64,000 nucleotides of DNA from Pseudomonas frederiksbergensis (GCF_001952935.1 NZ_CP018320.1:17842-81841); one strand, 5' to 3'. Positions 26,644-34,044 are shown, counted from the first letter of the stretch. Notes: generated by a model from the letters alone, not told the origin. Made by a program: numbers and translations.

Positions 26644-27048
26644 ATGAACACTCATACCCAGTTTCAAACCACCGCCCCGATCTTTCACAACTGGCTGACC
26701 ACTGATGACTTCCTGGCTTTTGCCAAAGGTATTTCTAAGCCGATGACTTCCAATATCGACGACATGAAAGCCAAGTTCGACGCGATCTTCTCTGACGCTT
26801 GCAAGCGTGGTTCGACGTACGAAACTGTCGTGCATAACTTCTTTTGCGCGGGTGTCGAGGCCGAGTTCGGCACAGACGAAACAGCCCCCGAGTTCGCGGA
26901 AGTTTTCGTGTATGCCCGCGAATATGGCTACATGAATGCAAGCGAAAATGCCGCACGCGAACAGGAGGACGCCGAGAACGGCTATTGCCAACACGGCCTT
27001 GATGAACAGACGTGCCCGTGCGGTTGCTTCGAAGGCGACGCATACTAA
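26644..27048 (+). CDS. Unrecognised leading-region protein with Cys-rich tail
   Basis: The 134-residue product begins MNTHTQFQTTAPIFHNWLTT, is acidic overall, and ends in a short Cys/His-rich segment CQHGLDEQTCPCGC that could bind zinc. I recognise no family. An AAGGAG site precedes the ATG and the duplicated promoter-leader element drives it. It is the first gene of a plus-strand row (this gene, ssb, DUF932, further small genes) pointing toward oriT, so an early post-transfer function is likely. Confidence 0.65.
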   Translation: MNTHTQFQTTAPIFHNWLTTDDFLAFAKGISKPMTSNIDDMKAKFDAIFSDACKRGSTYETVVHNFFCAGVEAEFGTDETAPEFAEVFVYAREYGYMNASENAAREQEDAENGYCQHGLDEQTCPCGCFEGDAY

Positions 27049-27098
27049 AACCACCCCGCCGCCCCTGTACGCCGGGGCATCTAAAAGGAGTTTCCATC

Positions 27099-27583
27099 AT
27101 GGCCCGTGGCGTAAACAAAGTGATTCTAATAGGGACTTGCGGTCAGGATCCCGAGGTTCGTTACCTTCCCAACGGTAACGCCGTGACCAATTTGAGCTTG
27201 GCCACCAGTGAGCAATGGACAGATAAGCAAACCGGGCAGAAGGTCGAAAAAACCGAGCGGCACCGGGTATCCCTGTTCGGCAAGGTGGCCGAGATTGCCG
27301 GCGAGTATCTGCGCAAAGGTTCACAGGTCTACATCGAAGGCAAGCTGCAAACCCGCGAATGGGAGAAGGACGGTATCAAGCGTTACACGACAGAAATTGT
27401 CGTAGACATGCAAGGCACCATGCAGCTGCTGGGGGTAGACCGCAGAACCAGGACGGCACCAACCAGGCGCAGCAACAGCGGCGACCACAACAACCGGCCC
27501 CGCAACCGCAGCCCGCATATGACCCCATGGATGACGACATTCCCTTCATGGACCCCTATCGTTTTTCTTGCCTGCTGCAGTAG
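27099..27583 (+). CDS. ssb: Single-stranded DNA-binding protein, frame change in a G run
   Basis: The first about 110 residues are a typical SSB OB fold: ARGVNKVILIGTCGQDPEVR, NLSLATSEQWTDKQTGQKVE, HRVSLFGKVAEIAGEYLRKG. The acidic tip DDDIPF, which recruits partner proteins, is in the +1 frame (with the linker NQAQQQRRPQQPAPQPQPAY and the end MDPYRFSCLLQ), so a base seems missing from GGGGG at 27431-27435. In the unshifted frame translation runs to 27605 without a tip. An AAGGAG site precedes the start. A plasmid SSB coats incoming T-strand. Confidence 0.85.
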
Positions 27584-27606
27584 ACGTGACGGTCTGTGCA
27601 ACTAGA

Positions 27607-27631
27607 GCCCGGCCCAGCGCCGGGCTTTTTT
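27607..27631 (+). terminator. Rho-independent terminator after ssb
   Basis: GCCCGGC and GCCGGGC arms (27607-27613 and 27619-27625) with a five-base loop are followed by six T residues. It ends the ssb transcript just before the second promoter-leader copy. Confidence 0.88.
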
Positions 27632-27666
27632 ACAGACAAAATAGTACAATTAGATTATACCTTTAG

Positions 27667-27777
27667 TTGACTTGGTAACGATCTTTTGCGATAATTTCTA
27701 TGTCGAAGCAATACCGCTAAGACAGCCTGGAACCAGCGGCGGCAACCGCCCAGGCACATCGCGAAGGAGATTCAAAA
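27667..27777 (+). promoter_or_regulatory. Promoter and structured leader, copy B
   Basis: TTGACT (27667-27672), 17 bases and GATAAT (27690-27695) form a near-consensus sigma-70 promoter. The leader that follows matches copy A over about 75 bases, including the GGCGG-CAA-CCGCC stem. The outer pair is CCTGG/CCAGG where copy A has CTTGG/CCAGG, a change that keeps pairing through a G-U wobble. Confidence 0.8.
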
Positions 27778-28605
27778 ATGCGTCTATCCAGCAGCTTCCG
27801 CAACCCTTGCATGGTTCGCAGCAACACCCCTTTGACTAACGACGAAATCGCGCGTGTCGCGCCGTCCATCTTTGCCGTCGAAGCGCACGACAGCCGCTCC
27901 GATCGCTACCGCTACATCCCAACCGTCGACGTGCTTACCGCGCTGCGCGCAGAAGGGTTCGAACCCTTCATGGCTTGCCAAACCCGCGTGCGTAACTCCG
28001 ACAAGATCCAGCACACCAAACACATGATCCGCCTGCGCCATGCGTCCAACATCATGGACAAGGAAGCCAACGAAATCATCCTGCTCAACAGCCACGATGG
28101 CACCAGCAGTTATCAAATGATGGGCGGGTGCTTCCGCTTTGTGTGCGCCAACGGCCTTGTCCTGGGCGAAGCCGCGATGGATCAGAAAGTCCGTCACAGC
28201 GGTCGACAAGACGTAATCGGCGAAGTCATCGAGGGGGCATATGAGGTGCTGGACCAATTCGCACTGATCGAGGATCAGCGCGAAACCATGAAGCAAATCC
28301 AGATTCGCCCCGAGCTGCAACACGCTTTCGCCGAAGCTGCATTAGCGTACCGCTACGACCCAGCCGAAGGCCCGGCGCCTGTGACAGCTTCACAGCTGCT
28401 CATGCCTCGCCGCCGTGAAGATCGCACCGATGATCTCTGGACCACATTCAACCGCGTACAGGAAAACTCCATCAAGGGAGGGCTTACAGGTCGCAACAAG
28501 CAAGGTCGCCGCACCAGTACCCGCGCCGTCACCGGCATTGACCAGGACGTGAAGCTAAATCGCGCCCTTTGGGTTCTGGCTCAGCACATTCGCGAAGCCG
28601 CCTAA
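27778..28605 (+). CDS. DUF932 family protein
   Basis: The 275-residue product matches DUF932, found widely in conjugative leading regions and phages: SIFAVEAHDSRSDRYRYIPT, HTKHMIRLRH, MGGCFRFVCANGLVLG and the C-terminal NLWTxFNxxQENxxKGGL-type segment. Function is unknown; it may act on DNA or on host defence. It is expressed from its own copy of the duplicated promoter-leader. Length is normal. Confidence 0.82.
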   Translation: MRLSSSFRNPCMVRSNTPLTNDEIARVAPSIFAVEAHDSRSDRYRYIPTVDVLTALRAEGFEPFMACQTRVRNSDKIQHTKHMIRLRHASNIMDKEANEIILLNSHDGTSSYQMMGGCFRFVCANGLVLGEAAMDQKVRHSGRQDVIGEVIEGAYEVLDQFALIEDQRETMKQIQIRPELQHAFAEAALAYRYDPAEGPAPVTASQLLMPRRREDRTDDLWTTFNRVQENSIKGGLTGRNKQGRRTSTRAVTGIDQDVKLNRALWVLAQHIREAA

Positions 28606-28611
28606 CAAGTT

Positions 28612-28637
28612 CAGGCCGGGCGCTACACGCCCGGCCT
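28612..28637. promoter_or_regulatory. GC-rich inverted repeat before the 28660 gene
   Basis: GGCCGGGCG and CGCCCGGCC are separated by five bases and directly follow the DUF932 stop. There is no T run, so it is more likely an mRNA-processing or regulatory hairpin than a terminator. An AAGGAG site follows. Confidence 0.5.
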
Positions 28638-28659
28638 ACCTCGCAAGGAGATAGCCGCC

Positions 28660-29082
28660 ATGCCGAAAGTTTTCTTTGTACCAGGTCAAACCACAATCAT
28701 TGATTACGCCCGCGAGATTGGCCCCAACATGTGGGCCGCTCGCTGCAGCTGGCTAATGTTGCCGGAGATTCGCGTGCGTCACCCCGGCGCAGTGCTGGAC
28801 GATCAAACCGCTTTCCTGCAGGCGCAGGAATCGGCCAACGGCACCAAGCCTGCGCGCATCACTGAGGCGCGCTTTGATTTTGCGGTCAGTCATGGCCAGG
28901 TGTTGGACTACTTCGCCGATGACACCGGCGATTCATTCATACTGCAGGCCCCCGAGGTCGGCGATTTGGTGCGCGTGTATGCCCGTTGTTTCGGTCATTG
29001 CTGGTCGTTCCTGTGTCTGTCGATCATCACCCATAGCGAGATCCGTTCCCGGATCTGCACAGCGGTGGCCACGAATCATTGA
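28660..29082 (+). CDS. Unrecognised protein
   Basis: The 140-residue product begins MPKVFFVPGQTTIIDYAREI and has a mixed alpha/beta composition with a Cys-containing C-terminal third (RVYARCFGHCWSFLCLS). No signal peptide or known motif is visible. An AAGGAG site precedes the ATG. It lies between DUF932 and the KorA-like gene, all on the plus strand. Confidence 0.6.
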   Translation: MPKVFFVPGQTTIIDYAREIGPNMWAARCSWLMLPEIRVRHPGAVLDDQTAFLQAQESANGTKPARITEARFDFAVSHGQVLDYFADDTGDSFILQAPEVGDLVRVYARCFGHCWSFLCLSIITHSEIRSRICTAVATNH

Positions 29083-29105
29083 CCACTGAAAAACGGAGTT
29101 ACTAC

Positions 29106-29435
29106 ATGCAGTCGATTTACACCGCCGAGGACTGGAAAAGAATATCGCCGGTATTCGCCTCGCGTCGCTTGGCGGTCTCTACGGTAGAGATCGCCAAGGC
29201 CATCTTGGTAGATGGCCAGCGACCGCAAGACGTGGCCAACGCTAGGGACATGTCTAAACAGACCGTTCACGCAGCAGTAAAGCGAGTTCGGGCAATCCTA
29301 GACGAGCACGGGGCCAGTGAGCTGGTGCCCGTTATGGTCTGGTTACCGCCCGAGCTGGCCGCGCAAGTCATGGAGATGGCCAAGCCCTACATGGATGCCA
29401 AACCGGCAACGAAAAAGGGAGGCAAGGATGCGTAA
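29106..29435 (+). CDS. KorA/TrfB-like repressor
   Basis: The 109-residue product has the KorA layout: TVEIAKAILVDGQRPQDVAN followed by the recognition helix region MSKQTVHAAVKRVRAIL and a C-terminal VPVMVWLPPELAAQVMEMAK dimerisation segment, aligning with RK2 KorA in the same order. Such proteins repress several backbone operons at palindromic operators. An in-frame earlier TTG exists, but ATG 29106 has a CGGAG site. A second member of the family is at 54622. Confidence 0.75.
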   Translation: MQSIYTAEDWKRISPVFASRRLAVSTVEIAKAILVDGQRPQDVANARDMSKQTVHAAVKRVRAILDEHGASELVPVMVWLPPELAAQVMEMAKPYMDAKPATKKGGKDA

Positions 29436-29700
29436 GACCGATTTTAAATCATGGCTCAAAAACAACGGCATGGCCCTGCCGGTGCTGTTTGAAGATGACC
29501 CGGTGGCGTACACGTTCGCGCCTCAAACTGTGACCCTCACGCCTGAGTTGCTGCACCAGCTCGACCGCGTGCGCCTGTTGCAAGACGCCGCCGATGATCA
29601 CAACTGCCCGGATCGGCAAGCGTTGGAAAGCGAGATTGAACAGGCTCACCGCTTTGTAAGCTGGACGCTGCAAGGCATCGTTTATCCCGAATCAAAATGA
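29428..29700 (+). CDS. Unrecognised small protein
   Basis: The 90-residue product starts MRKTDFKSWLKNNGMALPVL and overlaps the KorA-like stop by eight bases. A GGAGG site sits inside the upstream gene, indicating translational coupling. The sequence is helical and acidic with no family I recognise. Confidence 0.6.
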   Translation: MRKTDFKSWLKNNGMALPVLFEDDPVAYTFAPQTVTLTPELLHQLDRVRLLQDAADDHNCPDRQALESEIEQAHRFVSWTLQGIVYPESK

Positions 29701-29713
29701 ATGGAACTCACCA

Positions 29714-29920
29714 ATGAAAACCGCCACATCACGACGCCATAAAATCCTATTCGTTGGGTTGGCCATCTTTTTGGTAGCCGGATGGATTCAACAAAAATAC
29801 GCCAAGGACCGCGCCCAAGCTGACTATGAAAGTCACTGCGCGGAGATTGCGAAAAACCCGGCCCGGATGCCATGCGTTACCCCAACGTCGCCTAATATTC
29901 CATTGCCAGCCCAGGGTTAG
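29714..29920 (+). CDS. Small single-pass membrane protein
   Basis: The 68-residue product has a positively charged start (MKTATSRRHK), one membrane segment (ILFVGLAIFLVAGWI, about 11-25) and a hydrophilic periplasmic tail with two cysteines. It lies 13 bases after the preceding gene. No family is recognised. Confidence 0.5.
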   Translation: MKTATSRRHKILFVGLAIFLVAGWIQQKYAKDRAQADYESHCAEIAKNPARMPCVTPTSPNIPLPAQG

Positions 29921-29966
29921 AATGCTCGTTGCGTAACATCAACTGATTCCAAAAATGAGGTGCCGC

Positions 29967-30230
29967 ATGCAACACCAAATTGCTGACCTTCGACAGATCG
30001 CCCAGGTATGGCGTAAAAATAACCAAGAACAGTCTGGTGGGATCGTGTGTATTTGGGAGCAGTCTGCCTACTGCTGGAAAAATGAACTGCGCGACCCTGA
30101 CCATGAAAGACCAGGTGTGTACGCGGTTTTAGAAGATGGCCAAGTGTTCATTGCCGAAGGTGGTGATTATTCAAACGGTGCCAAACAGTGGGCGGCGATT
30201 GCCCCCGCTGCAAACAAGAATCCAGCCTAG
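29967..30230 (+). CDS. Unrecognised small protein
   Basis: The 87-residue product begins MQHQIADLRQIAQVWRKNNQ and has a compact beta-rich middle (GGIVCIWEQSAYCWKNELRD, GVYAVLEDGQVFIAEGGDY). A GAGGT site seven bases upstream supports the start. It is the last plus-strand gene of the block before repeat copy 2. Function unknown. Confidence 0.55.
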   Translation: MQHQIADLRQIAQVWRKNNQEQSGGIVCIWEQSAYCWKNELRDPDHERPGVYAVLEDGQVFIAEGGDYSNGAKQWAAIAPAANKNPA

Positions 30231-30739
30231 ATCTACCCCCTAATTTCCCTGTGCGTGCCCCCTTCGGGGGCGGCTGTCGTGAACCAAGCCCTGGCCAAAA
30301 GCGCGCCAGGTCTTGGCCCTTCGGGCTTCCATCCTCACGCCTCCGGCCTTCGGCCTGCGCGCTCCGCTTGCTTTGTAACGGCACAGGGTTTTACCTTGGC
30401 CGACCTCCCGGTCGGATTTAAAACCTTCCGGCCTGGCGGCCGGACGCTGCAGCAACTCACGTTCAAGATCTTTGCACGGCTCAGGAAATCGTCCTGCAGT
30501 TGCCCACCGCCCGGGCAAACAGCACGTCCAGCCCGTGGACAACTGCTCCGCTCGCTCTGGCCTTTGTTGGGCCTCGCTCGCTGGACGATTTTTCGTGCGT
30601 GAGCTCCTGCAGCGAAAAAGCAGCCTTCGGCGACCAAGAGCTGCGCCCTTGGATCCGCAGCTCATACGTCGCCTGACCGGCAGCGGCCAGCCGCAATCAA
30701 CTGACGTTCATCCTGAAACGTCAGACATTTGCGACCGGC
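30231..30739. other. Non-coding stretch holding repeat copy 2 and a hairpin
   Basis: No gene is convincing here. Besides the repeat, CTGACGTT (30701-30708) and AACGTCAG (30717-30724) form a hairpin just after the SprT-like stop on the minus strand, possibly ending that transcript. Confidence 0.45.
30253..30371 (+). repeat. Direct repeat R, copy 2
   Basis: This is the second copy of the about 112-base repeat at 25343-25454, in the same orientation and 4.9 kb away, with an 8-base insertion near its right end. It lies 22 bases after the stop of the 29967 gene. Confidence 0.85.
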
Positions 30740-31525
30740 TCAACTGGGTGATGGATCTGCTGGGACTTCCACCAGTTCTTTTGAATCCACGAACGGCACA
30801 TTGCAGTCGACGCATTGCACGCGACCGCTCAAACCTGGCTTACCCCACAAATTCAAATGGCAGCTCGGGCATGTGTATTTGCGCTTGTTCTTCGGATCCT
30901 CGGGGTTTGTGGCAGGAGTCAGCAACCCCGCCGAAGTTAGCGCCAGTATGTCTATCGTCGGATCAGCCACAGGCTGTTCGACGGGTTTTCCATCAGGCCC
31001 GTAAAGCTGGGTCGCTGACATGGCCACCCGTTGGGTAACCACGTCAATCCAAGAAAGCATGCCGCCCTGTTCAATCAGTTCCTGGCATGCAACAGCGAAT
31101 GGCCCACCATCAATGATGTAGTGCGTCATCTGCTGGCCGCATTGCTTACCACCTGGCTCACCTGTATCGGACGGCATCAGTCCGATGGACTTCATTTTGT
31201 TGGCCCACTCGCGGTTGTGGTAGCCGCTTCGTGATCGCGTGCCGAAGTGGTCTTGCCACTGATGAACCTGTTCATGTGCAAGCGTGGAAAGCGTCTGATC
31301 GATCCGACGATGCGCGAAGTACGCACAGTTGAGCGCAATCTCATCGCTTTTTCCCGCGCCGTTCCGGCGCAGGAAACGCGACGGCGAGAAATACCCAAAC
31401 GTATTGGCTTTTCGCTGCAGGGTGAAAATGCAGCCGGGCAGCTGCCCGCCAAACAACTTTTCATTGAACCAGTCATAGGCCCCTTCAATTTCTTCGTAAA
31501 GCTGCTGACTTGGTGTAGCGGACAT
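30740..31525 (-). CDS. SprT-like zinc metalloprotease
   Basis: The 261-residue product has the SprT/Spartan-type active site HEQVH at 84-88 with a third histidine at 103. A C-terminal zinc ribbon has Cys219, Cys222, Cys238 and Cys241. Spartan relatives cut DNA-protein crosslinks; on a plasmid such an enzyme might process covalent relaxase-DNA or other adducts after transfer (inference). Palindrome P (31536-31551) lies directly upstream of its AAGGAG site, so it is probably under that regulator. Confidence 0.78.
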   Translation of the reverse strand: MSATPSQQLYEEIEGAYDWFNEKLFGGQLPGCIFTLQRKANTFGYFSPSRFLRRNGAGKSDEIALNCAYFAHRRIDQTLSTLAHEQVHQWQDHFGTRSRSGYHNREWANKMKSIGLMPSDTGEPGGKQCGQQMTHYIIDGGPFAVACQELIEQGGMLSWIDVVTQRVAMSATQLYGPDGKPVEQPVADPTIDILALTSAGLLTPATNPEDPKNKRKYTCPSCHLNLWGKPGLSGRVQCVDCNVPFVDSKELVEVPADPSPS

Positions 31526-31535
31526 AAGGACTCCT

Positions 31536-31551
31536 TTCTCGCATGCGAGAA
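31536..31551. promoter_or_regulatory. Palindrome P site 2
   Basis: TTCTCGCATGCGAGAA is a perfect 16-base palindrome ending 11 bases before the SprT-like start and touching its ribosome binding site. The same arrangement occurs at 41656 and 47843. Confidence 0.8.
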
Positions 31552-31605
31552 AAACCCCAAAGCCTGATTACCAGCGGCGGGGCGGGTGTAATTCGTAGGA
31601 AAGCA

Positions 31606-31631
31606 TATCCTGTATCGTACGATACAGGATA
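31606..31631. promoter_or_regulatory. Palindrome Q site 1
   Basis: A perfect 26-base palindrome with the core TGTATCGTACGATACA (31611-31626), flanked by TATCC/GGATA arms. It lies about 80 bases upstream of the SprT-like gene and after the 31662 gene. The 16-base core recurs at 32909-32924. Confidence 0.8.
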
Positions 31632-31661
31632 CACCCCAAAAAAAGGGGGCGTGCCCCTCGA

Positions 31662-32048
31662 TCAACCGAACAGCCTGAGCTGCTGGCCTACAACCATGAG
31701 AAGTGCGCCGATAACCACACCGGCGCCGATGAGCATTGCGCAAAATCCTACGGCGCGGCGCTGCGCTTGCGCCGTGATCAGATTGGCCGAACTCCGGTTA
31801 ATCTCGTTACCAATCCTTGCGACCGCTTCGCGTCCGGCAAGGATCAGGGCATTGCGCTCCTTTTCCATCATGGATTCGAAGTTCATCTGCGACTGGAGCA
31901 GAGCCTTACCCGAGCCATCGCGCACCGCCTCGGAGATCTTCGCCGCCAACTCGCCGTCTACCTGTTCCAGGCGACGGACGAGCGCGTCGAAATCTTCCAT
32001 CATCTGCCCGACCATCGCTTCACGCGCTGTCGTAGCGTCCTTGGCCAT
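31662..32048 (-). CDS. StbC-like coiled-coil membrane protein
   Basis: The 128-residue product is a long helix (about 1-95) followed by one membrane segment (AVGFCAMLIGAGVVIGALLM, about 101-120). It is the third gene after the StbA- and StbB-like genes, four bases after stbB, which is the position of stbC in R388. The family role is unclear. Confidence 0.6.
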   Translation of the reverse strand: MAKDATTAREAMVGQMMEDFDALVRRLEQVDGELAAKISEAVRDGSGKALLQSQMNFESMMEKERNALILAGREAVARIGNEINRSSANLITAQAQRRAVGFCAMLIGAGVVIGALLMVVGQQLRLFG

Positions 32049-32051
32049 CGC

Positions 32052-32771
32052 TTACTTCCCCTTTCCAAACAGCGTGGCGTACACCTGATCGAGGTTCTGC
32101 CAGGCCGACTTTGCCAGGCGCTGCACAGAGATCATCCGTTTGGCCTGTTCCTTTGCGGCATCGTCTTGCGCGGCTCGCAGTTGCTCGCGGTAATCCGTGG
32201 TGTCCTGCACCACAGCGGCGATGCTGGTTTTCAAAGCCCGGAGGCGTTCGAACACTTCGTTCGAGTAAATCACCGCATCACGCTTGAGCATGAATTTCTT
32301 CTCCAGCTCGTGGAAACCCATCAACGCTGCGAAGGTGTGCGGCAAGTCGTCCGCGTCGTCGATCTCGACCTTGTTGAAGACCACCAGAATCCGGCTGCGC
32401 GGAACGCCCAGCGTGGCCAGCGTCTTGATCGTGTTGATGGTGTCCGCTTGCTGTTTTTTCTCGGATACCGTGGGCACCAGGAAGAAATCGAATTCTTCGT
32501 GCGAGCCTGCAAACTGGCCCATGTACTTGAAAAAATCCTCGACGTTGGATGCTCCAACGTCGACCACGGCGTTGTCTTCCGTCATGAGAATTTCCGACAA
32601 CTCACCGAACCGGCGACCCTTGAGCAGCTCGATCTCGGCGGCATCATCCGATGCGCCGGCATTGATCGTTTCTACCGCGAAACGTACGCCGCCCATGCGT
32701 GGCGACAGCAGCGAATCGGACAAGGTTGTCTTGCCGGTGTTACCGCTGAAATTGACTACTGCGATTTTCAT
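32052..32771 (-). CDS. stbB: StbB-like ParA-type ATPase
   Basis: The 239-residue product has a deviant Walker A, NFSGNTGKTTLSDSLL (about 8-23), and continues as a small P-loop ATPase with DFFLVPTVSEKKQQADTINT. In R388 StbB is needed for conjugation while StbA is needed for segregation. The start overlaps the stbA stop by four bases. Context next to oriT supports the name. Confidence 0.75.
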   Translation of the reverse strand: MKIAVVNFSGNTGKTTLSDSLLSPRMGGVRFAVETINAGASDDAAEIELLKGRRFGELSEILMTEDNAVVDVGASNVEDFFKYMGQFAGSHEEFDFFLVPTVSEKKQQADTINTIKTLATLGVPRSRILVVFNKVEIDDADDLPHTFAALMGFHELEKKFMLKRDAVIYSNEVFERLRALKTSIAAVVQDTTDYREQLRAAQDDAAKEQAKRMISVQRLAKSAWQNLDQVYATLFGKGK

Positions 32772-33223
32772 TTTGGCGTCCTTTTTCGACGGCCTGCATT
32801 CTCATACATGGCCAGATCTGAGGCGTTCTGATCATCCCCAGGATTCATAATCTTGCTCAGCTCAAGCGGCCCCAACGGGGCCGCTTGACTGACCTTCGTT
32901 TCTCCATCTGTATCGTACGATACACCTCCTTCTATTTCTGGCTCCCCTCGCTCAACCACTGGCTGCATGCTTGGCGCTGGGTTCGTAGTTTGGTTCGATT
33001 GCGTGGGCTTCTGTCGTTGCGTTTTTCGATACCGATACAGGTAACTTTTCAGCGTCTCCATGCTCAGCTCGATCCCCTGTTGTTTCAACACATCCAGGAT
33101 CACTTGGCGACGTACACCCGCGCTCAGTTGTTGCTCAATCAATGGCATCACCTGGCGTATTTTCGCTGCCTTTGACTCAGGCCCTACCGCCATCAGTGCA
33201 TTCGTTAGATCTTTGTCGCCCAT
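32768..33223 (-). CDS. stbA: StbA-like DNA-binding protein
   Basis: The 151-residue product starts MGDKDLTNALMAVGPESKAA and has an N-terminal helical DNA-binding region (VRRQVILDVLKQQGIELSME, TLKSYLYRYRKT) and a flexible, polar C-terminal half, as in IncW StbA. It likely binds the 11-bp phased TTGCAC array that overlaps its own start, both for self-repression and for plasmid segregation. Palindrome Q lies inside its 3' half. Confidence 0.75.
   Translation of the reverse strand: MGDKDLTNALMAVGPESKAAKIRQVMPLIEQQLSAGVRRQVILDVLKQQGIELSMETLKSYLYRYRKTQRQKPTQSNQTTNPAPSMQPVVERGEPEIEGGVSYDTDGETKVSQAAPLGPLELSKIMNPGDDQNASDLAMYENAGRRKRTPK
32909..32924. promoter_or_regulatory. Palindrome Q site 2
   Basis: TGTATCGTACGATACA is identical to the core of the palindrome at 31606-31631 and lies inside the stbA coding sequence, about 140 bases upstream of stbB. 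A chance second copy of a 16-base palindrome in the same direction is very unlikely. Confidence 0.75.
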
Positions 33224-33224
33224 T

Positions 33225-33351
33225 TTGCACCCTATCTGCACCCCTATTGCACTCTAGGTGCATCTTAATCGCCCCCTACCTGTAGTCAAGTTGCACCCCT
33301 CTTGCACTCTCTTAGCACCCTTCCTGCACCCTTTCTGCATACCATCTGTGC
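33225..33351. repeat. Phased TTGCAC-like direct repeats (StbA sites)
   Basis: Hexamers related to TTGCAC start at 33225, 33236, 33247, 33258, then 33291, 33302, 33313, 33324, 33335 and a weak one at 33346. Spacing is exactly 11 bases within each block and 33 (three times 11) between blocks. R388 has 11-bp-spaced TTGCATCAT repeats bound by StbA at the same place. Confidence 0.85.
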
Positions 33352-33651
33352 TACCCCCCTACGGCCTGCGGCCTGACTAGTGGATACGCCCTTAACAAGA
33401 GCTTCAACTTTTCCCCTTAACAGGGTCAAAGTCTCAATACACAACACGCACCCCCCTAGCGGTAGGTTAAAGCCGCGCTGGGAGCGGCTTACAGAGCAAA
33501 TTCATGAATTTCATGCGCTATACATATGTATTACAAAATTATCATTTAGACCAATAAAATCAAGCATTTTATGTATTGCATTTGCTATACGCTATTTCGG
33601 AAGTTATCGTTATCCTGAATTAGTCCCATATTTGGCTCAGAGAGGACCACC
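33352..33651. other. Probable oriT region
   Basis: This 300-base gene-free, AT-rich stretch lies between divergent stbA and trwA-like genes, the place of oriT in R388-type plasmids. It contains perfect palindromes AAATTCATGAATTT (33498-33511) and ATACATATGTAT (33520-33531) and related GCTATAC motifs at about 33516 and 33583. I could not fix the nick site. Confidence 0.65.
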
Positions 33652-34044
33652 GTGGCGAAGACACTTCCAATACGTTTAAACGACGACCAAGAGGCTCGCC
33701 TTGAGCAAGCGGCAGCGTTGGCAGGCTACAAACACCTGTCCACCTACGTGCGTGACAAGGCTCTGGCCAACGAAAAATCGGGGAGCCGACAGACCGATTT
33801 GGACAGCTGGGCAGATCAGCAACGCATGCTTGGTTTGCTCGAAAACGTCAGCCAGGCTCAGGCGCAAAATCGCACCCTTTTGACCATTGCTGTCTACTTG
33901 CTGCGCCAAGGTTTACAGCAAGGAAAGGTCAACCAATTGCGTGCCGAACTCAGCCATCTGGTCGATACCGATCAGTTGATCAGTACGCTGTTGCCAGAGC
34001 TGGCCAGCGATATCGAACGTCTATCAGGAGAGGACAATGCATAA
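33652..34044 (+). CDS. TrwA-like relaxosome accessory protein
   Basis: The 130-residue product begins with a ribbon-helix-helix DNA-binding motif, KTLPIRLNDDQEARLEQAAA with LSTYVRDKAL, followed by a helical tail. It starts at GTG with a GAGG site and overlaps the coupling-protein gene by eight bases. By position and fold it corresponds to TrwA, which binds oriT, represses the trw promoter and stimulates the coupling ATPase. Confidence 0.75.
   Translation: MAKTLPIRLNDDQEARLEQAAALAGYKHLSTYVRDKALANEKSGSRQTDLDSWADQQRMLGLLENVSQAQAQNRTLLTIAVYLLRQGLQQGKVNQLRAELSHLVDTDQLISTLLPELASDIERLSGEDNA

Noticed and set aside
25345..30371. CRISPR array as an explanation for repeats in the leading region
   Set aside because: There are only two copies, 112 bases long and 4.9 kb apart, with genes between; no short regular repeat-spacer pattern and no cas genes.
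31767..32831. A 354-codon plus-strand frame opposite stbB and stbC
   Set aside because: The minus strand carries well-supported stbB and stbC with normal start sites; the opposite frame has no recognisable domain.
33225..33351. CRISPR or iteron origin as an explanation for the TTGCAC repeats
   Set aside because: The 11-base period is far too short for CRISPR, and the location at stbA next to oriT fits StbA sites better than an origin; rep is 23 kb away.
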